Source of the DNA: Halanaerobium sp.
GTDB lineage: Bacteria > Bacillota > Halanaerobiia > Halanaerobiales > Halanaerobiaceae
Length of the DNA: 5,699 nucleotides
Assembly: GCA_003070825.1 (NCBI GenBank)
Contig: QBLP01000160.1
Span: 1-5,699, forward strand
Direction of reading: 5' to 3'
Under the pieces are notes generated by a model, which saw only the letters and a list, made by a program, of their open reading frames with translations, ran no database searches and had not been told where the DNA came from. Positions 1 through 4,835 of the stretch are shown piece after piece. The position numbers and the translations under genes were made by a program. Every line of letters begins with the position of its first letter. Within the stretch, counting starts at the first letter, position 1.

Positions 1-62
1 CCTTTGTCGGTGGTAAAATGGTTTATGATGACCGGGGAGGCAAAAATGAAATACTTTATTGA
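1..62 (+). CDS. pyrC: Dihydroorotase PyrC, C-terminal fragment (5' end outside the window)
   Basis: An open frame enters from the left edge (first full codon at 3) and ends at TGA 60-62. It encodes 19 residues, FVGGKMVYDDRGGKNEILY. The start of this peptide (F-V-G-G-K-x-V-Y) resembles the C-terminal strand of dihydroorotases and related amidohydrolases, which commonly end in an x-V-x-G-K-x-V-x-D segment. Dihydroorotase cyclises N-carbamoyl-aspartate to dihydroorotate, the substrate of PyrD/PyrK encoded further along. The frame overlaps the start of pyrF by 17 nt, and the pyrF ribosome binding site lies within its last codons, which suggests translational coupling. The call rests on a very short peptide plus operon context. 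Another amidohydrolase is possible but less likely here. Confidence 0.65.
   Translation, partial: FVGGKMVYDDRGGKNEILY
34..40 (+). promoter_or_regulatory. Ribosome binding site that fixes the pyrF start
   Basis: GGGGAGG ends 5 nt before the ATG at 46. The open frame continues upstream to a TTG at 4, which has no Shine-Dalgarno sequence in view and would add 14 residues unlike the family. This site therefore decides for the ATG at 46. Confidence 0.75.
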
Positions 63-951
63 TCATTTACAGGAAAAAATTGAAGCAAAAGACTCGAGAA
101 TCTGTGTTGGTCTTGATCCTCATCTTGATCTGCTGCCGGAAAAGGTGCTGGCAGCTGAATTATTAGAAGATCTGGAAGCAAATCAGGAAGAAATAGCTGC
201 AGCTGTTTTAACTTTTAACAAAAATATAATTGATGCAGTAGCTGATATGACAGCAGTTGTAAAACTGCAGATGGCCTTTTATGAAAAACTTGGAGTGCCG
301 GGAATGAAAGCTCTCTGGCAGACAATGGCTTATGCTAAGGCAAAGGATTTAATTGTACTGCTTGATGGTAAGCGTAATGATATTGGATCTACAGCAGGAG
401 CTTATGCAGAAGCCTATCTAGAAAATAAAAAAACAGAGATAGATTCGATAACAATTAACCCTTATTTAGGCAGTGATGGAATATTACCATTTTTAAGAAA
501 TAAAGAGCGAGGAGCTTTTGCCCTTTTAAGAACTTCGAATCCATCTGCTGTTGACCTTCAGGATCTTAAGCTCGATGACGGCAGAACAGTTTATCAGGCA
601 GTTGGTGATTTTCTGCAGGAACTGGGCAGTGATTATCTTGGTGAATGTGGGTATTCTAATCTGGCAGCAGTAGTTGGAGCAACTTATCCTAAAGAATTAA
701 AAGAGATTAGAGCCCAGCTTGATTCAGTATTTTTCTTAATCCCTGGTTTTGGAGCTCAGGGTGGAGGAGCAGCAGACATTAAAGCTGGTTTTGATGAGGA
801 TGGCAGAGGTGCAGTTGTTAACTCTTCCCGCGGTATTAATTTTGCCTATCGTAAGGATGAATATGCTCACTTTGGAGCAGATAACTATGCTAAGGCAGCA
901 AGAGCTGCAGCAGAGAAAATGAAAAATGAAATCAATGAAGTTGTGAAATAA
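46..951 (+). CDS. pyrF: Orotidine 5'-phosphate decarboxylase, group 2 type
   Basis: Catalyses the last step of UMP synthesis, OMP to UMP plus CO2, as a cytosolic TIM-barrel enzyme. From ATG 46 the protein has 301 residues, a normal length for the longer group 2 (mycobacterial-type) subfamily rather than the roughly 230-residue group 1. Visible motifs in order are CVGLDPHL (20-27), K73 in a V-V-K-L-Q strand, the catalytic D-G-K-R-N-D (107-112, the family D-x-K-x-x-D signature), NPYLGSDG (138-145), TSNPS (163-167), VVGATYP (209-215), IPGFGAQGG (232-240) and NSSRGI (259-264), the last two being the phosphate-binding loops. No key residue is missing. It overlaps pyrC upstream and lies 56 nt before pyrK, so it is very probably co-transcribed in the pyr operon. 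Confidence 0.95.
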   Translation: MKYFIDHLQEKIEAKDSRICVGLDPHLDLLPEKVLAAELLEDLEANQEEIAAAVLTFNKNIIDAVADMTAVVKLQMAFYEKLGVPGMKALWQTMAYAKAKDLIVLLDGKRNDIGSTAGAYAEAYLENKKTEIDSITINPYLGSDGILPFLRNKERGAFALLRTSNPSAVDLQDLKLDDGRTVYQAVGDFLQELGSDYLGECGYSNLAAVVGATYPKELKEIRAQLDSVFFLIPGFGAQGGGAADIKAGFDEDGRGAVVNSSRGINFAYRKDEYAHFGADNYAKAARAAAEKMKNEINEVVK

Positions 952-960
952 ATTACTTTA

Positions 961-992
961 ACCAGGTCCAAAACAGTTGTTTTGGACCTGGT
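961..992 (+). repeat. Perfect inverted repeat (14-bp stem, 4-nt loop) between pyrF and pyrK
   Basis: The left arm ACCAGGTCCAAAAC (961-974) and right arm GTTTTGGACCTGGT (979-992) are exact reverse complements around the loop AGTT. Half of the stem pairs are G-C. No T-run follows; instead the AAGGAGG ribosome binding site of pyrK starts 4 nt later, so this is not a standard intrinsic terminator. It may act as an RNA stability or processing element, or tune pyrK translation relative to pyrF. Its function is inferred, not shown. Confidence 0.8.
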
Positions 993-995
993 ACC

Positions 996-1002
996 AAGGA
1001 GG
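996..1002 (+). promoter_or_regulatory. Ribosome binding site of pyrK, directly after the hairpin
   Basis: AAGGAGG lies 5 nt before the ATG at 1008. It starts only 4 nt after the 14-bp stem, so the folded RNA would place the helix right against the ribosome docking site. Confidence 0.8.
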
Positions 1003-1007
1003 CAAAA

Positions 1008-1784
1008 ATGTTTAAAATTATTGCTAATCGAGAGGTTGGACCTGGAATTTTTCAGCTGGTCTTAAATTATGATCAGCTGCCGCAGAATCCGAAGCCGGGA
1101 CAGTTTTTTAATATTAAAGTAAGTCAGCCAGGAAGTGATGATCCACTTTTGAGAAGACCTTTTAGTATCTTTGATTTTGATGCAGCTGAAAAAAAGGTGG
1201 AATTTATCTATCGAGTTGTCGGCAAAGGAACAAAAATTTTATCTGAGTTAGAAGCAGAAACTGAACTTGATGTGCTGGGACCTCTTGGAACTCCATTTTC
1301 TCTCAATGAAAACAAAGGTAATGTGCACTTGATTGGCGGAGGAATGGGAATTGCTCCTTTATATTACTTATCTAAAAAATTAAAAAGCAGAAACCAGAAG
1401 GTTTATCTGGGGGCAGCAAATCAGGCAGAGCTTGAATTTTTTGCAGAAAAGTTTAAAGGGCTGGGCGTAGAATTGCATCTGGCAGCAATGGAGGAAAAAC
1501 TTGAGATCAAAGGATCTGCTCTGGTACTTTGGTTAAATTATCTGGAAAAAAACATTCCTGATTATGTCTATACCTGTGGCCCGGAGAAGATGCTGGCAGC
1601 AGTGGAAAAAGAAGCTCTTAAAAATAATATTGGCGGTCAGCTTTCAGTCGAAAAAAGAATGGGCTGTGGAATTGGTGTCTGCTTATCCTGCAGCTGTGAA
1701 ACAAAGGCTGAAGATGAAAGTAATAAACGAGCCTGTGTGGAAGGGCCGGTATTTGGCCTGGGGGAGGTAGTACTCAGTGCCTGA
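1008..1784 (+). CDS. pyrK: Dihydroorotate dehydrogenase B, electron transfer subunit PyrK
   Basis: This is the FAD and [2Fe-2S] subunit that carries electrons from the PyrD FMN to NAD+ in class 1B dihydroorotate dehydrogenase (PyrD2-PyrK2 heterotetramer). The 258-residue length is typical. The N-terminal FAD-binding barrel carries R-R-P-F-S-I (49-54) and GPLG (91-94). The NAD-binding domain has GGGMGIAPL (110-118) and C-G-P-E-K-M-L (190-196). The C-terminal iron-sulfur motif has C220, C225, C228 and C243, a C-x4-C-x2-C-x14-C spacing as expected for PyrK; C230 is an extra cysteine. The ATG at 1008 is supported by its ribosome binding site. Its stop codon overlaps the pyrD start by 8 nt, consistent with coupled, stoichiometric synthesis of the two subunits. 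Confidence 0.96.
   Translation: MFKIIANREVGPGIFQLVLNYDQLPQNPKPGQFFNIKVSQPGSDDPLLRRPFSIFDFDAAEKKVEFIYRVVGKGTKILSELEAETELDVLGPLGTPFSLNENKGNVHLIGGGMGIAPLYYLSKKLKSRNQKVYLGAANQAELEFFAEKFKGLGVELHLAAMEEKLEIKGSALVLWLNYLEKNIPDYVYTCGPEKMLAAVEKEALKNNIGGQLSVEKRMGCGIGVCLSCSCETKAEDESNKRACVEGPVFGLGEVVLSA
1761..1768 (+). promoter_or_regulatory. Ribosome binding site supporting the GTG start of pyrD
   Basis: GGGGAGGT lies inside the 3' end of pyrK, 8 nt before the GTG at 1777. The only nearby in-frame ATG, at 1843, has no purine-rich Shine-Dalgarno sequence before it, so this site favours the GTG. Confidence 0.65.
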
Positions 1785-2754
1785 AAACTCAATCGAGACA
1801 AAGCAAAAATTAACTAAATCTGAACTGAACTTATCTGTAGTAATGAAGTCCCAGCAGCAAACAGAGGAAAAAAATTTAAATTTAAAAAATCCATTAATTA
1901 CAGCCTCCGGTACCTGTGGAAATGGAAAGGAACTGGCAGATTTTTATGATATTAATCAGCTGGGAGCTTTTACAACTAAAGGAATTACAGTTGAAGCTCA
2001 GCCAGGAAATAAGACTCCTAGAATTGCAGAAACTTCAGCTGGGATTATTAACTCCATTGGCCTGGAAAATCCGGGAGTAGAAAGTTTCATTGAAGAAATA
2101 CTGCCGGAGACTAAAAATTATACTCTGCCTATTTTAGCCAATATTTCTGGCTACAGTGAGCAGGATTTTATTAACATGGCGGAGAAATTAGAAGGTAGAG
2201 CAGAATTAGCAGGAGTCGAGGTTAATCTTTCCTGTCCCAATATTAAGGGTGGAGGCATGGTTTTTGGAACGGATCCAGAAAAAGTATTTGAGATTACAAA
2301 AAAAGTGAGAGAAATTTATTCTGGCTACATTATAGTTAAGCTGACTCCCAACATTACTGATATCACAAAGACTGCTCTGGCAGCAGAAGAAGCTGGAGCA
2401 GATGCGGTGGCTATGATTAACACACTTTCGGCAATGAAAATTGATATTGAGCGACAGCAGCCGCTTTTAGCTAATACTTTTGGCGGCTTATCCGGCCCAG
2501 CAGTGCGACCGGTAGCAGTAAAGATGGTTTACCAGTCTTATAAAAAACTGGAGATTCCAATTTTAGGCCTGGGTGGAGTCCAGAGCGGCAGTGATGTAAT
2601 CGAATTTATGCTGGCCGGTGCTACAGCAGTGGGAATTGGGACAGTTAATATGATTGACCCAGCAGCCGGCCCCAGAATAATTGGAGAGATCAAAGAGTAT
2701 ATGTTGAGACATCAGATTAAAAATTTAAGTTCAATTATTGGTGCAGCTCATTAA
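1777..2754 (+). CDS. pyrD: Dihydroorotate dehydrogenase B (NAD+), catalytic subunit PyrD
   Basis: FMN-dependent oxidation of dihydroorotate to orotate, with electrons passed to the PyrK subunit encoded just upstream. It is a TIM-barrel protein of class 1B, recognised by the catalytic cysteine C153 in N-L-S-C-P-N (150-155), where class 2 enzymes have serine. Other family landmarks are ASGTCGNGKE (43-52), TTKGIT (66-71), NSIGLENPG (92-100), KLTPN (188-192), NTL (215-217), GGLSGPAVRPVA (236-247) and the FMN phosphate-binding GLGGV (264-268) and VGIGT (285-289). From the GTG start the protein has 325 residues, with an unusually long polar N-terminus: roughly 36 residues precede the first conserved K-N-P, where about 12-20 is usual. 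Starting at ATG 1843 would give 303 residues, but that codon lacks a ribosome binding site. Confidence 0.95.
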   Translation: MPENSIETKQKLTKSELNLSVVMKSQQQTEEKNLNLKNPLITASGTCGNGKELADFYDINQLGAFTTKGITVEAQPGNKTPRIAETSAGIINSIGLENPGVESFIEEILPETKNYTLPILANISGYSEQDFINMAEKLEGRAELAGVEVNLSCPNIKGGGMVFGTDPEKVFEITKKVREIYSGYIIVKLTPNITDITKTALAAEEAGADAVAMINTLSAMKIDIERQQPLLANTFGGLSGPAVRPVAVKMVYQSYKKLEIPILGLGGVQSGSDVIEFMLAGATAVGIGTVNMIDPAAGPRIIGEIKEYMLRHQIKNLSSIIGAAH

Positions 2755-2783
2755 TGTTAATTATTTTTTCAAATTTAACAATC

Positions 2784-2790
2784 AGGAGTG
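2784..2790 (+). promoter_or_regulatory. Ribosome binding site of pyrE
   Basis: AGGAGTG lies 6 nt before ATG 2797 and supports this start. The 42-nt gap after pyrD shows no terminator, so pyrE is probably in the same transcript. Confidence 0.6.
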
Positions 2791-2796
2791 GATTAA

Positions 2797-3375
2797 ATGA
2801 CTAAAGAAGAAATCAGAGAATTATTAGTAGAGACAGATGTGATCCAGGAAGGCCATTTTGTACTGAGCTCAGGCCGCCATGCTGATATTTACATGCAGTG
2901 TGCCAAGGTTTTGCAGTATCCGAAACATGCAGCAACTCTGGCAGCTGAAATTGCAGCTAAGTGGGAAGATGAAGAAATAGATGTGGTCATTGGGCCGGCA
3001 CTGGGTGGAGTAGTATTGTCCTATGCAGTAGCTGAAGAGCTGGGAGTTCGCTCAATATTTAGTGAGCGCAAAAATGGTGAGATGAAGATCAGGCGCGGCT
3101 TTGAATTAGAGCCGGGAGAAAAGGTGCTTGTAGTAGAAGATGTAGTGACTACAGGTGGCTCAGTTAAAGAAGTACTGGCAGTTTTAGAAGGGCTTGATGT
3201 AGAAATAGTAGGCTTAAGCTCAATAGTTGACCGCAGTAATGGTCAGGTTAAATTTAACTATGATTTCAAAGCGCTGCTACCGGTCGATATTAAATCATAC
3301 AAAGCAGGACATTGTAAATTATGCGAGGAAGGTATAGCAATCACCCGCCCTGGCAGTAAAGAAAATAAAAGTTAA
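2797..3375 (+). CDS. pyrE: Orotate phosphoribosyltransferase, Thermus/clostridial type
   Basis: Transfers the phosphoribosyl group from PRPP to orotate to give OMP, the substrate of PyrF. It is a cytosolic type I phosphoribosyltransferase of 192 residues. The N-terminal hood carries F-V-L-S-S-G-R-H-A-D (21-30), which contacts orotate. GPALGG (66-71) is the pyrophosphate-binding loop. V-V-E-D-V-V-T-T-G-G-S-V (112-123) is the PRPP-binding signature. The C-terminal C-K-L-C (173-176) followed by E-G-I and R-P-G-S matches the tail seen in Thermus-family PyrE proteins. The cysteine pair could bind metal or be structural, but that is not established here. It is the last gene of the pyr cluster in view. 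No clear terminator follows, so some read-through into the next gene is possible. Confidence 0.95.
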   Translation: MTKEEIRELLVETDVIQEGHFVLSSGRHADIYMQCAKVLQYPKHAATLAAEIAAKWEDEEIDVVIGPALGGVVLSYAVAEELGVRSIFSERKNGEMKIRRGFELEPGEKVLVVEDVVTTGGSVKEVLAVLEGLDVEIVGLSSIVDRSNGQVKFNYDFKALLPVDIKSYKAGHCKLCEEGIAITRPGSKENKS

Positions 3376-3378
3376 GAT

Positions 3379-3407
3379 TTGCAATTAAGCTGCTAAAACT
3401 TTATAAT
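3379..3407 (+). promoter_or_regulatory. Candidate sigma-A promoter for the glyoxalase-like gene
   Basis: A -35 element TTGCAA (3379-3384) and a perfect -10 TATAAT (3402-3407) are separated by exactly 17 nt. The -10 lies about 42 nt before the ATG at 3450. This suggests the gene can be transcribed independently of the pyr operon. The -10 overlaps the left arm of an AT-only inverted repeat (TTTATAATT 3400-3408 with AATTATAAA 3424-3432), which may be chance in such AT-rich DNA. Confidence 0.55.
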
Positions 3408-3449
3408 TAAAAGCAGAAATTAAAATTATAAAAGGAGCAGTGATAATAA

Positions 3450-3833
3450 ATGCAGAATTACGATTTTGTTCATTCCTGTATTCGGGTTATGGATTTAGAA
3501 AAGTCAATTGATTTTTATCAGGATGCTTTAAATCTAAAGGAAAGCAGTCGCAAAGACTTCCCGGAGGCGGAGTTTACTTTGGTTTATTTGACAGATCAGA
3601 ATGAAAGTTTTGAATTAGAGTTGACATATAATTATGATCGGGAAGAACCATATACGATTGGTAACGGCTACAGCCACATTGCAGTAGTTGTTGATGATTT
3701 AGAAAAATCTTATCAGCGCCACAAAGAGGCCGGTTATCAGGTGGGAGATTTAAAAAGTTTAAGCGATGATTCAGCGGGTTATTATTTCATTACAGATCCA
3801 GATGGTTACAGGACTGAAGTTATAGCGAGATAA
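3450..3833 (+). CDS. Glyoxalase I-like VOC-family protein (probable lactoylglutathione lyase)
   Basis: A 127-residue vicinal-oxygen-chelate protein with two beta-alpha-beta-beta-beta modules (about 5-60 and 73-126). It resembles bacterial glyoxalase I, which isomerises the hemithioacetal of methylglyoxal and a low-molecular-weight thiol. All four expected metal ligands can be placed: H8, E57 in L-E-L-T-Y-N, H76 in Y-S-H-I-A, and E123 in the C-terminal D-P-D-G-Y-R-T-E-V. The motifs L-E-K-S-I-D-F-Y (16-23) and I-T-D-P-D-G-Y (114-120) are also typical. The likely role is methylglyoxal detoxification in the cytosol. Many Bacillota lack glutathione, so the actual thiol substrate is uncertain, and other VOC activities remain possible. 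AAAGGAG at 3431-3437 is the likely ribosome binding site, with a rather long 12-nt spacing. The gene is unrelated to pyrimidine synthesis and has its own promoter candidate. Confidence 0.85.
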   Translation: MQNYDFVHSCIRVMDLEKSIDFYQDALNLKESSRKDFPEAEFTLVYLTDQNESFELELTYNYDREEPYTIGNGYSHIAVVVDDLEKSYQRHKEAGYQVGDLKSLSDDSAGYYFITDPDGYRTEVIAR

Positions 3834-3887
3834 TAGGGTACCGGGTACTTGTAAAAAAATGGAATTTAAAAACCAAACCACAAAAAC

Positions 3888-3937
3888 AGCTCAACTTCTG
3901 GCAGTAGAGCCAGTGGTTGAGCTTATTTTATTTTTTT
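3888..3937 (+). terminator. Intrinsic terminator between convergent genes, probably bidirectional
   Basis: The outer stem AGCTCAAC (3888-3895) pairs with GTTGAGCT (3916-3923). After a 2x2 internal mismatch, an inner stem CTGGC (3898-3902) pairs with GCCAG (3909-3913) around the loop AGTAGA. A T-rich tract follows at 3923-3937, giving a standard terminator for the + strand glyoxalase-like gene. On the minus strand the hairpin directly follows the stop codon of the nucleotidyltransferase-like gene and is followed by a T-rich stretch (complement of 3868-3887), so it can serve both genes. The right arm and T-tract overlap the minus-strand gene's stop and last codons. Confidence 0.85.
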
Positions 3938-4501
3938 ATCTACAATTTTTTTAAATTCTTTTAATTCCTCTAAAGTTTTTTCCGACTCTGATTTCTGGTA
4001 AAGATAATTCCAGTCAATATCTTCATAGTTCAAATAAATCATACCTACAATCCATTCTTGATCGGCATATTCTTTCCAGAACTTATATCTATTTAGTCTG
4101 TCAATAATTATATCTTCAATACCTATGATATAGGCTTTTAAACCTTCAATTTCAATTTCATTTACTTTATCATAATCACCAGCAAGATCTGAACCTGGAA
4201 TTTCCAGGGCGAAATCAAGCTGCTTATAGGTCCAGTATTTGCCTTCCTTTTTAAACCCTAAATCTTTAATAATTGGGTCAATTTCTTTAATACAGGCTGG
4301 GGTTACCAGATCAACATCCATAGTGCTATATCCGCCAGCAGTATAAAATTCAACAGCTTGCCCGCCAACAATAATCGGCCGAATATTTATTTCTTTTAAA
4401 GCTTCAGTTATGACTGCTGTCAGAGCAATATTTTTGTAAATTTTATCTTTATTAGAATCAATTATTTTTTTAATTTTAGATTTTAAGAGATTCTTATTCA
4501 T
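3923..4501 (-). CDS. Nucleotidyltransferase-fold protein (DUF6036/AbiEii-like)
   Basis: A 192-residue protein with a minimal nucleotidyltransferase core: I-I-V-G-G-Q-A-V-E-F-Y (43-53), then S-T-M-D-V-D-L-V (59-66). This gives the G-G-x(n)-D-x-D pattern, with D62 and D64 as probable metal ligands and D97 or E100 in L-D-F-A-L-E as a possible third acid. A later I-E-D-I-I-I-D-R-L (128-136) resembles the E-D-x-x-x-D-R/K-L helix seen in AbiEii/DUF6036 proteins. The family includes toxin-like and uncharacterised nucleotidyltransferases, and the substrate is unknown. The C-terminus is lysine-rich. The ATG at 4501 has GAGGAGG (4507-4513) at 5-nt spacing. A small basic-protein gene lies 52 nt upstream on the same strand and is probably co-transcribed. 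No membrane segment or signal peptide is visible. The fold is fairly sure; the function is not. Confidence 0.7.
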   Translation of the reverse strand: MNKNLLKSKIKKIIDSNKDKIYKNIALTAVITEALKEINIRPIIVGGQAVEFYTAGGYSTMDVDLVTPACIKEIDPIIKDLGFKKEGKYWTYKQLDFALEIPGSDLAGDYDKVNEIEIEGLKAYIIGIEDIIIDRLNRYKFWKEYADQEWIVGMIYLNYEDIDWNYLYQKSESEKTLEELKEFKKIVDKKIK

Positions 4502-4506
4502 AATAG

Positions 4507-4513
4507 CCTCCTC
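4507..4513 (-). promoter_or_regulatory. Ribosome binding site of the nucleotidyltransferase-like gene
   Basis: On the minus strand GAGGAGG lies 5 nt before the ATG at 4501. It is a strong site and supports both this start and independent translation of this gene. Confidence 0.75.
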
Positions 4514-4553
4514 AAAAACAAATTTCTCTCCTATTAAAATATTAAATACACTA

Positions 4554-4763
4554 CTATTTAAAGCGGTATTTGTGCTCAGAGATTTTTTCGATCATTTTAT
4601 CTTTTCTTTTTTTGGCGAGTTCATAAAGTAAAAATTGTTTTTTCTGATTGCGGCTGCGTTTAGAGGTATTTTTTTGCCTTGTCAGCTGATCTCTGAGTTC
4701 TAAAATATTTATTTTAGCTTTCTTTCTTTTTTTATTATATTCTTCAAAGTTGATTTTTTTCAT
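4554..4763 (-). CDS. Small, highly basic hypothetical protein
   Basis: A 69-residue protein I do not recognise. It contains 18 lysines and 7 arginines against 8 acidic residues, a net charge of about +17, and no cysteine. The sequence is rich in helix formers with long charged stretches (about 7-31 and 41-63), so an extended helical or coiled, nucleic-acid-binding protein is plausible. No helix-turn-helix, signal peptide or membrane segment is apparent. It is likely a real gene because AGGAGGT (4771-4777) precedes the ATG at 4763 by 7 nt, and because it runs into the nucleotidyltransferase-like gene with a 52-nt gap. That arrangement recalls small-partner/nucleotidyltransferase pairs, but I cannot assign it as an antitoxin. 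Its promoter region is lost, because genomic sequence stops at 4786 where adapter begins. Confidence 0.6.
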   Translation of the reverse strand: MKKINFEEYNKKRKKAKINILELRDQLTRQKNTSKRSRNQKKQFLLYELAKKRKDKMIEKISEHKYRFK

Positions 4764-4786
4764 TTTGGAGACCTCCTAAACTCATC

Positions 4787-4835
4787 CTGTCTCTTATACA
4801 CATCTGACGCTGCCGACGATCTTACGCGTGTAGAT
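4787..4835 (+). other. Illumina Nextera adapter read-through inside the contig (artefact)
   Basis: The 49 bases split exactly into library parts. CTGTCTCTTATACACATCT (4787-4805) is the Tn5 mosaic end. GACGCTGCCGACGA (4806-4819) is the complement of the Nextera read-1 linker. TCTTACGC (4820-4827) is an 8-base i5 index; its complement GCGTAAGA matches the Nextera XT index I recall as S517. GTGTAGAT (4828-4835) is the start of the P5 complement. The adapter would continue CTCGGTGG, but the sequence switches to coding DNA at 4836. This is synthetic sequence, so the two flanking segments are joined artificially. Confidence 0.98.

Noticed and set aside
4..45. PyrF starting at TTG 4 (315 residues)
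   Set aside because: There is no ribosome binding site in view, the extra residues are unlike the family, and the region is the pyrC tail in another frame. ATG 46 has a good ribosome binding site.
961..992. PyrR-binding attenuator or intrinsic terminator before pyrK
   Set aside because: The arm contains GTCC but not the conserved purine-rich loop of PyrR sites, there is no alternative antiterminator fold, and no T-run follows.
1564..1770. 68-residue open frame inside pyrK
   Set aside because: It lies wholly within pyrK in another frame, has no ribosome binding site, and the pyrK frame carries the conserved iron-sulfur motif there.
2755..2780. TGTTAA/TTAACA inverted repeat between pyrD and pyrE
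   Set aside because: Only 6 AT-rich base pairs around a 14-nt loop, expected by chance in this composition.
3400..3432. TTTATAATT/AATTATAAA inverted repeat before the glyoxalase-like gene as terminator or operator
   Set aside because: An all-AT 9-bp stem with a 15-nt spacer is weak and overlaps a good promoter -10. A terminator role is unlikely and an operator role unsupported.
3836..3848. GGGTACC-GGGTAC tandem after the glyoxalase-like gene
   Set aside because: Two short copies only, with no further repeats or known site. Treated as chance.
4787..4805. Tn5/IS50-like mosaic end as evidence of a natural transposon
   Set aside because: It is followed by the Nextera linker, an index and the P5 start. 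There is no transposase, and the second copy is at the contig end in the same orientation. It is library adapter.
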